In this document: piece by piece, positions 43,933 through 56,008 of the stretch
Layout: every line of letters begins with the position of its first letter
Position numbering within the stretch: the first letter of the stretch is position 1
Translations under genes and position numbers: made by a program
Assembly (NCBI GenBank): GCA_009733575.1
Contig: ML769389.1
Location: 124,001 to 188,000, forward strand
Length of the DNA: 64,000 nt
Direction of reading: 5' to 3'
Source of the DNA: Gymnopus androsaceus JB14
Lineage: Eukaryota > Basidiomycota > Agaricomycetes > Agaricales > Omphalotaceae
Notes under the pieces: generated by a model
The model's database searches: none
What the model was told of the DNA's origin: nothing
The model's input: the letters and a program-made list of their open reading frames with translations, nothing else

Positions 43933-46133
43933 TCAAGTGTTCTCTTGATCCAAGTTGTCCGGCGCTTGAACCCAATCTCGAACATCGAAGGGATCTGCTT
44001 CACCCTCCATGCGGAGTATTCTGAATGCAAATTTAGAAGTACTATCACTCAAAGTCAGATGAGCCCACCTATCGAACAATCGGATCGTATCGATCTCAGC
44101 TTCATCTGGATTGTCTCTATCTGCCGGGTCCAGTCCTAATAGAAGGGAATCCACCACTTGACTTTCCTCGGTGGTCGTACTGCCGGGGAGTTGGCGAACT
44201 TCTTGACTTGTAAGTGAGAGCTGCCGGGAGAATGGACAAGAAGGGAACGGGCTATGTAAAGTTATTGTTCGCTCGATACCCGCAGTGAGGATCATTGGGA
44301 AATACGGGTGAATGAGAGTGGTGTTTATCAATGGATTTGTGACCTGCGAGGAAAGCAGCGATTGGACGTCAGATCGCTAAAATTGCTCAAAGCAGTTCAA
44401 AGCACCTTTCAATACACTGGAGGGAGTCGAAATTTCTGCTGGAACGTATTTTGAGGACTCGAAACCTTCCGCGAATCCTGATACATTGTGATCAGGTCGA
44501 CTACGTTCATCCACGGACAAAGAACTTCACTCACCCACTGTATTGCTCCCTTCAAGCCGCCATTCATGAGCCGGTATTTCTCCTCTCTGCTCAATCAAAT
44601 GCTCTACCGGCGGGATTTTCCACTGAATTTGAGATAGATGAATTCCTTGACCTCTCCGCCGCAATCAAATGAGAACTACCAAATATGCACAGAAGTTATC
44701 GGAGCCCCCACAATAATAGTCGGCATCGGAAACAGATTCAGGACCACCAAAGCAACCGTGCTAGCCAAAGCAAGCCATTGTCAGCTGGCGGTCAAATAGT
44801 CAAATAGAAGTCAAATCACCTTTATCGTACAAGAGTTGGAATAGCCTGTCCGTTGGCTTAGCATACTTTCAGCTGTATCTCGACCAGTACAGATGGCGAT
44901 AGGGTAGGGATCGGATACACTATATATGGTGGGGTAATAGTGCTAGGAAACAGAGCTTGTCATTTTCATACAAAAGACATGGAACTTCGGGATCACTGAC
45001 CAAGAATGTTACAGCTATCTTTTTTCCTGCCAGAAAAGCGTCAGCGAATTCCAATAAGGTGCCAAGTGAAAAAAACATGATGATTATACCTTCTCGATCA
45101 AACGCAACACTAGACGACTCGGGATTGCTCATGTTTCTGATGTTTCGTTTAGCTAACGTAGTGCAGAAACTCCTGACTATCCCATTGTTAGTCCGGCTCT
45201 TTCGAGGACCAAATGCCATCCGTGTGTCTCGCAAACAAACGTTGCCTTTAGCGTCGGCTGTGATAAACAGATGTTCAATTGTAGGATGGAATTTAGTGGA
45301 AGTAACTTCAGTAGCAAGCTGAATAATATCAGCAGCTCGTGTGATTGGATTGTTCGAGCTATTAACGCGCAAGTCATGCGTGATAATTCGACCGCTGTCA
45401 CTGGAAGGATTTAAAGAGCGTGAATCCCAATCCTCAGAGCTTTCGCACATTACTCACCTTGCACTAAGAAAAATCTCATCCTGGAAAGGATGACAAGTTA
45501 TTTCACGGATAGTGTCCTGCAGAGCATCAACTTGAGATCACGTCTTTATTAAGAAAAAAGAAAGATCTTCACGTTCTCCCGATACATGGTCATTGGTAGA
45601 TTGTCATTACGGGTAAGAGTTCCGCTATCTAAACGCGAAACGTCGAACTGATGCACCATTGTGTCAGTCCCGCCTCTTGAGAACGTTCATTAGTTCCAGT
45701 GGCAAAATGCGAAGGATTCCAACTCACGCAAAGAGGTAATGATTTGAACGGGAGAACTCCAGAGAAAATATATTGCTCTAATTGTCGGATCTTTAAGCGA
45801 ATGAAGTCGAAAGATCACAGTGACGCTAGCAGTGGGCTCACCCGTGGACCGATGAACGTATGGCAAGGTTCAGTAACATCCTCTTGGTGAAAATCCCAAA
45901 GATGTATCTGTAGATCTAAAGGACTTTGATCCTCTACTCTGGGTTCTGTTGTGTTATATGACGCACCATCGCCTCCACTAGCTAAAAATCGCCCTCCAGT
46001 GTCCGAAGAGAAGGCTAAAGCATTTATACAAGAAGTATGTGCGCGGAGTTTCCTAGAGATTGAAATGAGATATTGAAGCAGAACATCGTTTAGATTTATT
46101 GAATTTTCCGTACGTCGAATAAGAGAACTCATG
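43933..46133 (-). CDS. WD40-repeat protein (DCAF-like)
   Basis: A multi-exon gene starting MSSLIRRTENSINLNDVLLQ at the ATG 46131-46133. WD-type blades: LRAHTSCINALAFS with ASGGDG and QIHLWDFHQED; GGTDTMVHQFDVSRL; ITCHPFQDEIFLSASDSGRI; TSTKFHPTIEHLFITADAKG. Later exons encode NPESSSVAFDREG, KIAVTFL joined by a short intron to HYYPTIYSVSDPYPI, CFGGPESVSDADYYCGGSD, then WKIPPVEHLIEQRG. The end is VNTTLIHPYFPMILTAGIER, then LLLGLDPADRDNPDEAEIDT and DNLDQENT. This organisation matches the fungal relatives of DDB1- and CUL4-associated factors, which recruit substrates to CRL4 ubiquitin ligases; the role is inferred. The gene is divergent to the methyltransferase copy at 46383. Confidence 0.75.
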
Positions 46134-46382
46134 GTCGAACAACGTCCGAGTCGATGGCCCCGCTCTTGTTCCAAAGGTTGGCCGTCCATGTTTGGACATC
46201 TTCGAAGGCAATTGGTAGAAAGATAGATGGATAGATAGATTACACGGCGCAATTTCGGGACAGCAATGGTATGTCTTGGAAGTTGGGGTAATTGACAAGT
46301 GTCAAGCGCCTTGATCAAAACGCTCAGCATCAGCGCCTATTTCAGTACTTCAAGATTCGACTACTTAGCTTCGAACGACAAA

Positions 46383-47319
46383 ATGGAAACATCCTACTCA
46401 GGTCAATCTTTATCGGCCAACAAAGAACCTTTCAACTCCCAAGAGGCCAGTCGAAAATATGATGAACAACCTTTACATGCAGAAATGGCTAGAAGGTGCG
46501 ACACTGCAACTGGCTTCTACCCTCCTCGGTACCCGGACAGGCTCTTAATGTCGTACCTGTCTTAGAATCGGAAATGCTTTGCTGAAAGCATATCCATTCA
46601 ACGAAGAGTCTACTACAGTCCTTGATTTCGCTTGTGGCACCGGCAAGCCTCTCACACCGAGTCCCCTTCATCAACTATCGTTATCTTACTCTTGATAATA
46701 TAGGCTTAAACTCCAGAACTCTCGCTCCTATACACCAAATCGATCCTTGGGGTGGATAGTAGTCAAGAAATGGTAACTAGATACAATGAACGCGATTAGG
46801 AACCAAGGTATTCCTGAGGAAGAGATGCATGCTGTTTGCGTTCCGGAGGAGCTGGTAACAGACGTCGGCGAGGCGCCTACTGAACTCGAGAAGCTGCTAG
46901 GCGGGTTGAAGTTTGATGTGGTCATAGCAAGTTCGATTCCATTCTATTTCGAGTACTTGGCCTCACAATACTTAGTGTTGCATGGCGTATCACCACATCC
47001 GTTCCATCCCCTCCATTACATGCACCCTTTCATCGTGCCTCAAACCTGGTGGTTATCTCTTCGTTGCCGACGTTGAATCTGTTTCTCGGCCGTCGAGCTC
47101 TGCAGGCGATCTGGAACTTGGGCCCCTCGAACCTATATTCTCAGATGGTGTCTGCGATGCGGGTATAGTTGTGCACCAATATGGCTTCTCTGAGCAGTCA
47201 ATAAAGACTGTATTTTATGGAGGCTGGTTTGACAGGTGCTTTCCGATTCGAGAAGTGTAACGCGTGCATTCAAGAAAGGGAGGGCAGTAAATATATTCCT
47301 GGCCAGCGGTGTCAAGTAA
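46383..47319 (+). pseudogene. Class I SAM-dependent methyltransferase, decayed
   Basis: It starts METSYSGQSLSANKEPFNSQ and holds TTVLDFACGTGLNSRTLAPY (SAM motif I), LGVDSSQEMVTRYNER (motif II), FDVVIAS, then MAYHHIRS, LKPGGYLFVADVES (motif with LKPGG) and the expected end VNIFLASGVK. The SAM motif is split by a GC-AG intron (46643-46703). After YNER an in-frame TAG stands at 46797-46799 and the reading frame moves by one. A second frame change is needed before MAYHH, and a TAA at about 47259-47261 precedes the conserved end, which sits in another frame. Several independent breaks argue for a pseudogene over sequencing error. The substrate of the parent family (small molecule or ubiquinone-like) is unknown. 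Confidence 0.65.
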
Positions 47320-47599
47320 TTACCTTGACACGGCGCTCTAGATGATACGCGATAGACACCAGATACAGATCGTTTCTATCGATATATCTGGACTTGTAAT
47401 TATTCTTTAAGGTCAAGCCAATAATATATCTGGAGTCGATTCAATTTCGCAGATAAGCACATAGATTGCTCAGTCTGATCCTCTCCCCGTCTCACTATCA
47501 GCGATTCGATATCTTCTTTCTGACTCTGCCACACTGCGCGAATAGTTCAGCTTGCAATTAGGTACTAATTCTACACTATGATACATGGGCGAAGATGAT

Positions 47600-48199
47600 T
47601 TAATTCGAAGTATGAGGAGGGTCATGTACAGATGCATTTCCTTGAAGAATCTGCTCTCCGTGTTCTTTGAGTTCAGTCTATTAAAAAAGAAAAGATCAGG
47701 AGAGGAAGTGGAAGCAAAGGAACCACGCTAACATTGCCAAGTAGCTGCGAGACGAGGACTCAGTCGGCATAAAGAATCGTTCGAAAAACAAGATACACAC
47801 TGTTCCCCGTGTTTTCTTTGCAACGCCTGAACCGGGATCGGTCAGCATCGAACAGATAGAAACGCTAGTGAAACGTACCGATTACACGCTCCTTGAACGG
47901 TACTTCGTGCGTACCAGACTGGCCTTCCGGAGGAACCTGAACAACATTCACTTTTTCAAGAGCGATATCCCCCGGTTCTCGATCCTGGGAGTGTACTGCA
48001 GAACCAGAGTCTGGTTGTGTGTTTCCTGCACAGTGATGGATTAGAGATGCAGCGAACCGCCTGTAACTTATTCACCTTGCTGAGGCAAAGTGTTACTTCG
48101 AGTAGTCGGCGCAACTTGCGATGGCATTATTACTGGTGCTCCTGAACCAGCCTGAGGTTGAGAAGGATCAGTTAGTTGGTCTGAGGGTATAGTGGACAT
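47600..48199 (-). CDS. Small hypothetical protein (about 124 aa), possibly CsbD-like
   Basis: Four exons. The start is the ATG at 48197-48199 (MSTIPSDQLTDPSQPQAGSG) and the stop TAA is at 47600-47602 after HDPPHTSN. A Pro/Gln/Ser-rich N-terminal half is followed by PFKERVIGVAKKTRGT and ELKEHGEQILQGNASVH. The KERV-GxAKKTRGT pattern recalls small stress-related proteins of the CsbD type, but the match is weak. Introns have GTGAAT/GTGCAG, GTACGT/TTCAG and GTGTAT/AATAG borders. No function can be assigned. The gene is divergent to OPA3 with about 250 bp between starts. Confidence 0.6.
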
Positions 48200-48445
48200 G
48201 TTGATTAAGGATTTGGTTCTTTGGATTTGCGTTATATACCCATCCTCCGTCCAGTGACGTCGCTGATGATGTCAATCACCCATTTCAGTCAATGAGCGCT
48301 TCTTTAGCGCTTCTTTGGCGCTTGCGTGCCGGCGAGCAACGCGTAGCGGATCATTTCGAGCAGATTATTATTTGTCCGTGCGCCTCTTGACACTCACTAC
48401 AGTACAGTAAAGCTAAGCTAAAGGGTCAACCAGGAAGAAGTAGGA

Positions 48446-49176
48446 ATGGCCTCTGCTAAAATCGCTACACTCTATTATCCGAGTGAGTCTTGATTCTATG
48501 TTCCTCCTTGCTTCTACTCACGCGACTAGGCTAGACGATAGCCAAACCTATCAGTGCTCAGCTCAAGAATCAAGCAAAGCAGTCTGTAGAGCATTTTCCA
48601 CGACGGAGATAAATTCCTCATAATCCACCAGACACGAACGTTTTCGCAATGTTTGCGTTTCCCTAGCGCAGATGATGTATCGGACAGAAGTACGCTTGCG
48701 CACTGGTATTCCTGGGCGAGCCAGCCAAGCATGTAAGACCACTTTCGGAGACCAAGTGAGCTTTCTATCGTTTAGAATCCAATGTGAAGCCAACTTTTTC
48801 TAGGGCAATAGACTCGGGCGCAAACGCTTTGGCAGAAGGGTTTCTCTTTTTCGTGGCTACCGGGTTAATTCTAGGTGAAACATATCGAACATCACGGAAT
48901 CAGAGTAAACGAAGAGACGATGTAGACGAAAAGCTGGAAGGACTGGAGAGTAAAGTCTCAGAGCTGAAGGGTGAGATAGGTGAATGGCAGAATCGTTGGG
49001 AGGAAGAACGGCAGCGGAATGATGATCTAGCAAGAATATTAACGCGTGTCGTGGAAATTAGCACGAAGGGTGGTGGGATACTGAGTGAAGTGGAAGTCCT
49101 TCGACCAAGATTCCAGCAGGATGAGGGGCAAGGCGAACCAAATAATGGGCTGCAGGACAGCGGACGGAAAGAATGA
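48446..49176 (+). CDS. OPA3: OPA3-like mitochondrial protein, with apparent frame lesions
   Basis: Family landmarks are clear: MASAKIATL start, TIAKPISAQLKNQAKQHERF, CVSLAQMMYRTEVRLRTG, LGEPAKHVRPLSE, AIDSGANALAEGFLFFVATG (membrane segment), then a coiled coil (KLEGLESKVSELKGEIGEWQ) and a polar tail. The intron after AKQ (about 48580-48630) restores the family sequence. OPA3 proteins sit at mitochondrial membranes and affect morphology. Two faults are seen. With the first intron at its GTGAGT/ACTAG borders the codon before TIAKPIS is TAG (48532-48534). And between LRTG and LGEPAKH one extra base is present in GGTATTCC (48706-48711). Either the gene is damaged or the sequence has errors there. 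Confidence 0.72.
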
Positions 49177-49453
49177 AGTACATTTCTTCCCCATACCCTT
49201 TCCTCAATACCCACCAAACTTCCCTGGCGGTGACTGCCATCTATTCAATCATTACTACTTAAAAAAGGACCTTTAAAAGTAAATAGATGTATAAGTTATC
49301 ATAATCTAATACACCAACCCTACTTGATGAACGAGATTCCATACGCGCGCGCGTAAGAGCCAAGGGTTGTACAAAGATTGCAGGTAATACACAGTGAGCT
49401 TTGGGAAAAGTCCAATACTGTACAGATGGAAAAAAGTGCTTTCACAGGCTCTA

Positions 49454-51357
49454 TCAATGTCGTGTTTGCTCACACAAATGCTATAGAAATCCATCATCGG
49501 TCAGACCTCCAATCCATATGAGCTCAAGTAAAACACTTACACTTAGCCTCTCCGCGTGTACTTGCTTGTGCGTCTGGGTGCGGCAATTGTAGCCATACCT
49601 TTACAACATCAGGACTCAGACTTCGTGTCAAAAAGGACAATATACACGTACCAACAGTTCTCCTTGAGTGTGCCAGCTGTCGCAATATGGTGAACATTCT
49701 ATGAAGCGAAAAGAGCAGCCATATACGTACAAACTGCCTTGGTATGCCAGAGCCATACCCACAGATTTTCGATTAAGAACATTCGAAAGCAAGAACTGCA
49801 CAAAAAGTCGTCTCTTGTCCAATCAACCAGTTGGCTCTGCGATTGTTGCTTCACGAGATTGAAGTTCCACAAATCATCCCAGATCTTGACTAGGAGATGG
49901 GAACTCGACCCGTACTGTTGGGCCTCCTGGCGCAGGCAATCGCTTTCGACTTTGTTATACCGAAGAGATCCTTTGAGATATTGGGATATAGTTTGCAAGT
50001 AGTAGTGAGGATCATCGTTCCTTTCGCCAAAGCCAATTTGAGTGAGGACTAGAAAAGGCATGAGCGTTGAGTGAGTAGTCATATACTGGAAATGGACGCA
50101 CTGCCATTATGGTAGAATTCAAACTCGTATGATGTATAGCACCGGTCGCCTGTTTCGACGATATCAGGATCAAGGCAGCTCGAGCATGAAAAAGAGCAAA
50201 ACAAACATTGTGAAATTTTTTCAAAGATCCTTGGCGAAATCGAGTGCCAGTGTGCAAAGGTTTCCTGAGGTGGCTTTTCATTACGCGCTTCGAGAATTTT
50301 CACAAGGGGACCGGAGAGATACTCGGTCACCATTGGATGGAAATCCAAATCTTCCTCTATAAGGTCTAGTATATCTTCGAATGTTTCGAGACTATCTTCT
50401 TCATCATCGAAGGACTCTACAATGAGAACTGGTCCGACGGCGGGAGCCAAGTCACGAATAGCTATCATGCCATCAAGTTATGAGGAAGCAAGTTATGAGG
50501 AAGGCGTTATCCAATGGTCACTCACAAGGTGGGTAGCCTTGGAAGCGAATGTGCCACATAAAAGTCTCCTTCAGAAATTCCCCGACACTGTGGATTTGGA
50601 AGAGCTCAGGCGTAGAGATCACCGATAAGAACTGGGTTCTCTTGTCGAGCACTTGCTGACGCCTCAATCCAGCAGCATCACGATCGTCGTCGTCATCATC
50701 CGAGTCAAGAAGGTTGGACCATGTGCTGGGATGGAAGATGGAGCTATATAGCATCAAGTGGTATACCGCCACACGAAAAATTTGAGATTCAAGCTGAGAG
50801 AGTTGGCTTGTAGAAGAGCTACGGTCAAAGTACCTACATAGAGTTGAGAGCTAAACGGATTCGAAGAGTAGTGATCCAGCTCACCGGGCACTGAACAAAT
50901 CTTCCAAGCGTGCCACAACTTTCGCATTCGCCACAATCTTATGAGTCTCTGCAGCTGTTATGGGAGCTTCCGAAAGGTCTGCCATGTCTATTGCTTGCGC
51001 AGAGCTTCCTATTGCTTGAGCAGAGCTTCTTGTTGTTTGCGCAGGGCTTCCTATTGCATGCGTAGGACTCCGCTTTCCATTCTCATCTTCGGAAGGAACC
51101 TCCGAGCCCCATTCATTGGGGCGTTTATTATAGGGTCTTGCGATATCGGGATGACGAATACAGCTCAAGGCTTGTGGTAGAGCTGGACCGGTGATGTTGT
51201 ACGCTACAGCCCGAACGATTGACTTGGGGTGCGTGCGGAAAACATTGTAGAACGATTTGGCGGTTAGAATTGTCGCTAGAAGTGAGGCAAATGTCGGAGA
51301 GAATAGAAGAATTCGATCAATTATATCATCGGAGAGAGGCAGACCGGGTCTGGACAT
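49454..51357 (-). CDS. F-box-like protein (paralog of the gene at 54256)
   Basis: A multi-exon gene starting MSRPGLPLSDDIIDRILLFS at the ATG 51355-51357. The N-terminal helix pair (PTFASLLATILTAKSFYNVF, then NITGPALPQALSCIRHPD) is shared with the paralog at 54256 (NFVGPALPLALQVVRHDD). Later exons read VVARLEDLFSA, VYHLMLYSSIFHPSTW, TFEDILDLIEEDLDFHPMVT, DFLCSSCFRMFLIENLWVWL, and the family end GYNCRTQTHKQVHAERLS then HLCEQTRH with TGA at 49454-49456. This long protein type with a terminal YGYNCRTQ-HLCE motif recurs in agaricomycetes. The N-terminus is F-box-like, so a ubiquitin-ligase role is possible but unproven. Exon 1 contains a 21-bp triplet repeat. Confidence 0.68.
50989..51051 (-). repeat. 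21-bp tandem repeat, three units, coding
   Basis: Three 21-bp units (for example TATTGCTTGCGCAGAGCTTC) lie in exon 1 of the F-box-like gene. They encode a seven-residue repeat of the form A-I-G-S-S-A-Q. The length keeps the frame, so copy number could vary between strains. Confidence 0.85.
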
Positions 51358-51864
51358 GGTGGTTGTGGAGAAGAGTCTTGAATCTGTTTTATTTAATCTT
51401 GGCCAGTGACTCATCGACATGAGAAATGACGCACACGGCACAGTCAGGTGATTCAGGACGAGCGCTTAGACTCAGAGTTGCGAAGCAACCTGGCGCCCTG
51501 AGCCCTCAGAGTCGGAGTCAGACTCAACCTTGACGCTGAGTCATGAGTGAGTACATGAGTCGCAGGCGTACTTACTTGAGTCGCAGGCTAACTTCTCTGT
51601 CAATCCACAAGACAGTTATCAAGATCCAAAACAACTATCATCACCCTCATCGAGCCATTCTCCGATCCGAAACATACTACGCTACAGCCAAAGTGCGTCT
51701 GGGGAAGAAAAAGTAAGGGTTATTAAGGGATCCTTTCGATTCATATCGAAGAGCAGACGAAGCGACGTCGATCTGCTTCATTGACAGCACCATTCGTACT
51801 GACATAAATACATTAAAACCTGTTTCGAAATTAATAGCAATATTGGCGTTCTGTTTACTAACCA
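51358..51864. other. intergenic, stress/TATA-like sequence not resolved
   Basis: About 505 bases between the F-box start and the end of the GUP1-like gene. A run of ACTCAGAGT/GAGTCAGACTC-like palindromic motifs and GAGTCGCAGG repeats occurs at about 51470-51590. No coding sequence was seen. Confidence 0.5.
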
Positions 51865-54092
51865 TCAACACCGTCGATATATACCCTTCCTCATCTCCTC
51901 TTCTCTGAAAGATATTTGAGAATTGAATATCAAGTGTTCAAAAGACAGTAGAAAAAAACGCTCACCTGTACTCAAACATCAGCTGTACCCCAACGAATAA
52001 GCAAAACACCACTCCGAGCAGAAATTGAACACCGCCAGTGGTTCCGACCAATTGACCAAGGAAGAACCGGATACCGTCTGCCCCTACCACAAAGCCGACT
52101 AGATTCGCCGTCATCATAAGAAGAATATTGAAGACACCTCCAAGGGCACAGACATGTCGATACCATGGTGCTGAAGAGTACTGATGAAGCGGAGGCCAAT
52201 TAAATTTCAAGAACGACACAAGAAGGGACGCAATATCTTACGCGGGAAGGAGGCAAGAGATAGCGCGCGGCCATTTCGGGAACGATGAACAAACTGACAA
52301 GCCAACCCCAAGCGAGGAGGTGGAAGGTAAGATCGTGCCAGAGAGCGACGAATGTGAACACGAGCACGCTATTAACGAACGGGTTCTTGATTCCGCCTAC
52401 AGGAATATAAATGTACCTTTTCTGAAAGTAAGTTCTTTGTTTCGGGGAGAGAGTATCGAGACTGACCGAATAATCCACAAGTTATAACTACGGTGCCAGC
52501 TCCTCCAGAAACCAGAAGTGGAATAGTTGTTGGCCATGCATCGGACCATGTTTTCAGGTGGGTCAATACCATCCATCAAAGCCCAAAGTCGGAAAAAGCG
52601 CCATGGTAGTAGAAGCTGTAGAAAACCGTCAAAGACATCCAATGCTTTGATAACAGAATCTACCTTTAGCCACACTATTATAAGGTTCCAGAACCCTATC
52701 ATGCCAATTTGCGCTGGAGTATCGCCCTCCCATGCTCTGGTGTCCTTGATCGCGACAACATACATGTAATGCAGGATGCCCTCCATCGTTAAATAACACC
52801 CTATGAATCGAATGAGATATCCCAAGACAGACGACTTGGTGATCTTCAGTGGCCGACGAAACTAGGAAACAGAAGGTTAAGCGGATGGTTTGCTAAGAAG
52901 ACGAGTTCAAAATTACCTGCCACATAAAATCATTGAATGTCATGATCGGACCTGCAATGTACAGTGGAGAGTAAAGGACGTAGGCGAGGTAATTCAGATA
53001 AGAGTACACCTGGTCTGAATGGTTGATTGTCTGGCGCTGTCGTTCATTCAACAAAGTCCCTGTCTACCTTATGATTGAATGAGAACTTGGCGACAGAATG
53101 AGTGGTATTAACGCAAACCCACCTCGGGAGTACTAGTTTTTTTGCATGCCCAGTAGTAGTCCATGTTGAATGATATCAGACGGAGCATGGTAATGTTGAA
53201 GCTGACATGCCATCTCGGATAGAAGCCCTCGTATTTTTCTTCATCCTGCCTATCGAATCAGTACAAGTCATGCAATAGCGTCAAGCTCACATACCAGGAA
53301 TGCTAACGACGGAACAATTTCAGCAAAACGATACCCGTTGTAGCGTTCATTCAAGAAAAGCATTCCGATATTGAACGCCCAAGACAATACGGGCCCCATC
53401 TTTGAAGATTTACACGTCTTTGCGATCATGTAGTTGGCGGAAAGAATTGCAACGACTTTGAGTGTTCCAGAGCCGTGCAAGCCGAGTAGAAAAAGGATCG
53501 AAAATATGATATTGAAAGGAATAAGGTGCAAACTGTCCGACGGTACTTTCGATAGGCTGTAAAGCTTGACCCAGATTTGTTTCAAAAGTAGGTATATGAT
53601 AGCGACCCCAGTGAGGATGGGTAGGTTATTTCTGAAGGCGCGATACTGACTATCACTGTTGTCCTGAATGCCTTCAAATCGGATGAAGAGGCGTAGTGAC
53701 TAAATGACTTACTAGTTCTCGCCCGAATATCCATCCTGGCCATAATTTCGGTTCGTATATTGCATAGTTACGGTGCGAACCTGATTAGACCATAAGAAAT
53801 TATTTCGGTATTGAAAAATGAGCGACTTACGATTGCTCACTGTCGTAGGTATCCAAACCATAAGCGGCAGAGCGGAAGCAAGTATCACGTAGTAAAACTT
53901 GAATTCCAACGAGCTCCATCTGCTGGGATTGGTTTGCTTTGGTACAGAGGTGGTCCGAGTCGTGGAAGGAAGATGTACTGTGAGGTCTGTTAGACTCAGA
54001 GTTGGCATATGTTGGGGAGTATCCTCAGAGACAGACAGCGGATAATATGGTTTTGTAGGCGACGAGACAGGAAGATCTGATTCTTCGCTCAT
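51865..54092 (-). CDS. GUP1: GUP1-like MBOAT family O-acyltransferase
   Basis: A multi-exon gene starting [20 protein letters not shown] (ATG 54090-54092) and ending with a small last exon [12 protein letters not shown] (TGA 51865-51867). Many hydrophobic segments are seen. Gup1 landmarks: [27 protein letters not shown]-like [79 protein letters not shown] and [18 protein letters not shown], with the MBOAT histidine in LWHD. In yeast Gup1 remodels GPI anchors by adding a C26 fatty acid to lyso-phosphatidylinositol anchors in the ER, and loss affects wall and membrane. Length (about 610 aa) fits. No lesion seen. Confidence 0.9.
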
Positions 54093-54255
54093 GTGAAGCG
54101 AGCGCCAGTCGCAGTGGATAAATGAATGGACGGTCGTGGATGAGCGGACGAAGCGTGGCCTCGATGACTCAGACCTGACTCAGTGACCGCCCAGTGATGT
54201 GGCGTCAATCTGAATTCTGTCCCGTACTTTCATCCTCTCAAGCCCTGCTTCTAGA

Positions 54256-56008
54256 ATGCACGCGTTGGGAACATCTCCTGCTCACAGTCAAGTTATCCTG
54301 ACCATTCTCTGTGCTTTGCCGACGCTCGAGTCTCTATTCGCTGCTATCCGAGTATCAAAAGCTTTTCACTCTGCATACAAAAAACATGCAAAACAAGTTC
54401 TTCATTCCGTAACTTCCAATTTCGTGGGACCTGCTCTACCTTTGGCACTGCAGGTCGTCCGCCACGATGATCGCCTTCGGGGTGAAGATTCCATGACAGA
54501 AGACTCCGAGAATGAAGACGAAATAGCTCTACAATCAGCTCTCAAAGAAGCTCGGACACTGGTAGAGAATGCCAATATGGTAGCGGAGTGGGAGGATCTG
54601 TTTAGCTTCCTGTATGTTCCTGTTCAGCATCGTGATTATTTCGCCTAATCTCGTTACAGGAGGAAAAATAGGCGGTTCAAAACCAGTCAGCTCACACCTC
54701 TGGAATCCTGGCGGTTCCGGAAGGCAATGTACCGTATCATGATTTATTCACGCCTCTTTCCCTCCGACAAGAGCGCCTACAGCGTCTCCACTACACCTGA
54801 CAATAGAAAACTTTCTGAAGAACTTGCTGCGCGAAACAAGTTCTTGTCAGACTGTTTCACGAATGAGCTTGGTCAACTTCAAGTCGTAGCCGAATTTATG
54901 GCCCAGATCATAAGGTGGGTGGACAGCGTCGATGGATTGGACATGCAAGGTACTTCTCACTTTTTAACGATTTGCTTCAACGCTTAGGGTACGTTCTTCC
55001 TCGCATTTTAGTATTTGGAGATTTTATCAGCATTGCACAATCTGCCGGACCCGCAGTCATCCTCGAATGTTACAAAACTCTAGGGTTTGAGCCTCTGACT
55101 GAGGAAATAAATAGACTTTGTCCAGATACCACCCCCGAGTACTTTGAAGACACCCGTCCACGTCCACTGCTCTCTGGATATCTTACCAACTCCATTACAG
55201 CGGCTCTTCAGAGTCGTGACCCGGGATATGCTCCTTATAACCAGACAATCCATTTTGGAACTGGACGAGAATGTGCGTGACCCTTGTAAGATTTTTTATT
55301 ATTAGGGAGACTGGCTTGTTTTCTAATGATAAAATCAGGTTCGCATTGTGCTCAGCAAATCTTTTCTTTGGGATTATGGGGAGAAACTAGTGAGCGCAAT
55401 CTCTACTACATTGATGTTTCATTTGACAATCTTCCAGCTTGGGACTACCTCAGCTTGTCTTCTCCCATCCTTGGCACTTACCTGTTCCCATCGGCCGCTT
55501 CCTTTATGAAGGGCGAGCTCCCCCGCAATGTCGTTGAACTCAAACACGTCGAAGCGCTACTCGTAAAAATACCATTCAAGGAAATCTATGATGACATCTT
55601 CAATAAAGGTCTCAAGTTACCTTCATATCCCGACAGGAATAACGACTTTTGGCTTTGCTATCAATGTTTGACAAAGTTTATCACGGATCATCTTCATTTG
55701 TGGGTGATTATGAAACGGAAAGAGGGTATTTATCTCAAGTCGTTACTGCCTGAGACTATATACGAACTAACTTTTCCCTTCTCTTATCCAGCGAAAGAGA
55801 AAGTGGCAGACGATTGTTGGTGAGAATCTATTGCTTTGGCCTTCGCGACATGCTTTGAGACTTTCGTCCGATTTTAGGTATGGCTACAACTGCCGAACGC
55901 AAGTTAAACTACATCATGCCCAAAAACTCAATGTGAGTTTCGGTCAACGAGTTCCTTGACTTCGTCTAATCATGTTCGTACCAGCATCTGTGTGAACCAA
56001 AGCGATGA
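54256..56008 (+). CDS. F-box-like protein (paralog of 49454-51357)
   Basis: A multi-exon gene starting MHALGTSPAHSQVILTILCA. Exon 1 ends at about 54611; the GTATGT/TTACAG intron joins FSFL to RKNRRFKTSQLTPLESWRFR. Later exons read YVLPRILVFGDFISIAQSAG, GSHCAQQIFSLGLWGETSER, FDNLPAWDYLSLSSPILGTY, LPRNVVELKHVEALLVKIPF, LCYQCLTKFITDHLHLWVIM, then GYNCRTQVKLHHAQKLN and HLCEPKR with TGA at 56006-56008. The N-terminal helices (ILCALPTLESLFAAIRVSKA) are F-box-like. The last third of this gene (from about 55627) is repeated at 58498 as the start of a second tandem unit, which dates the gene before the array. Confidence 0.7.
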
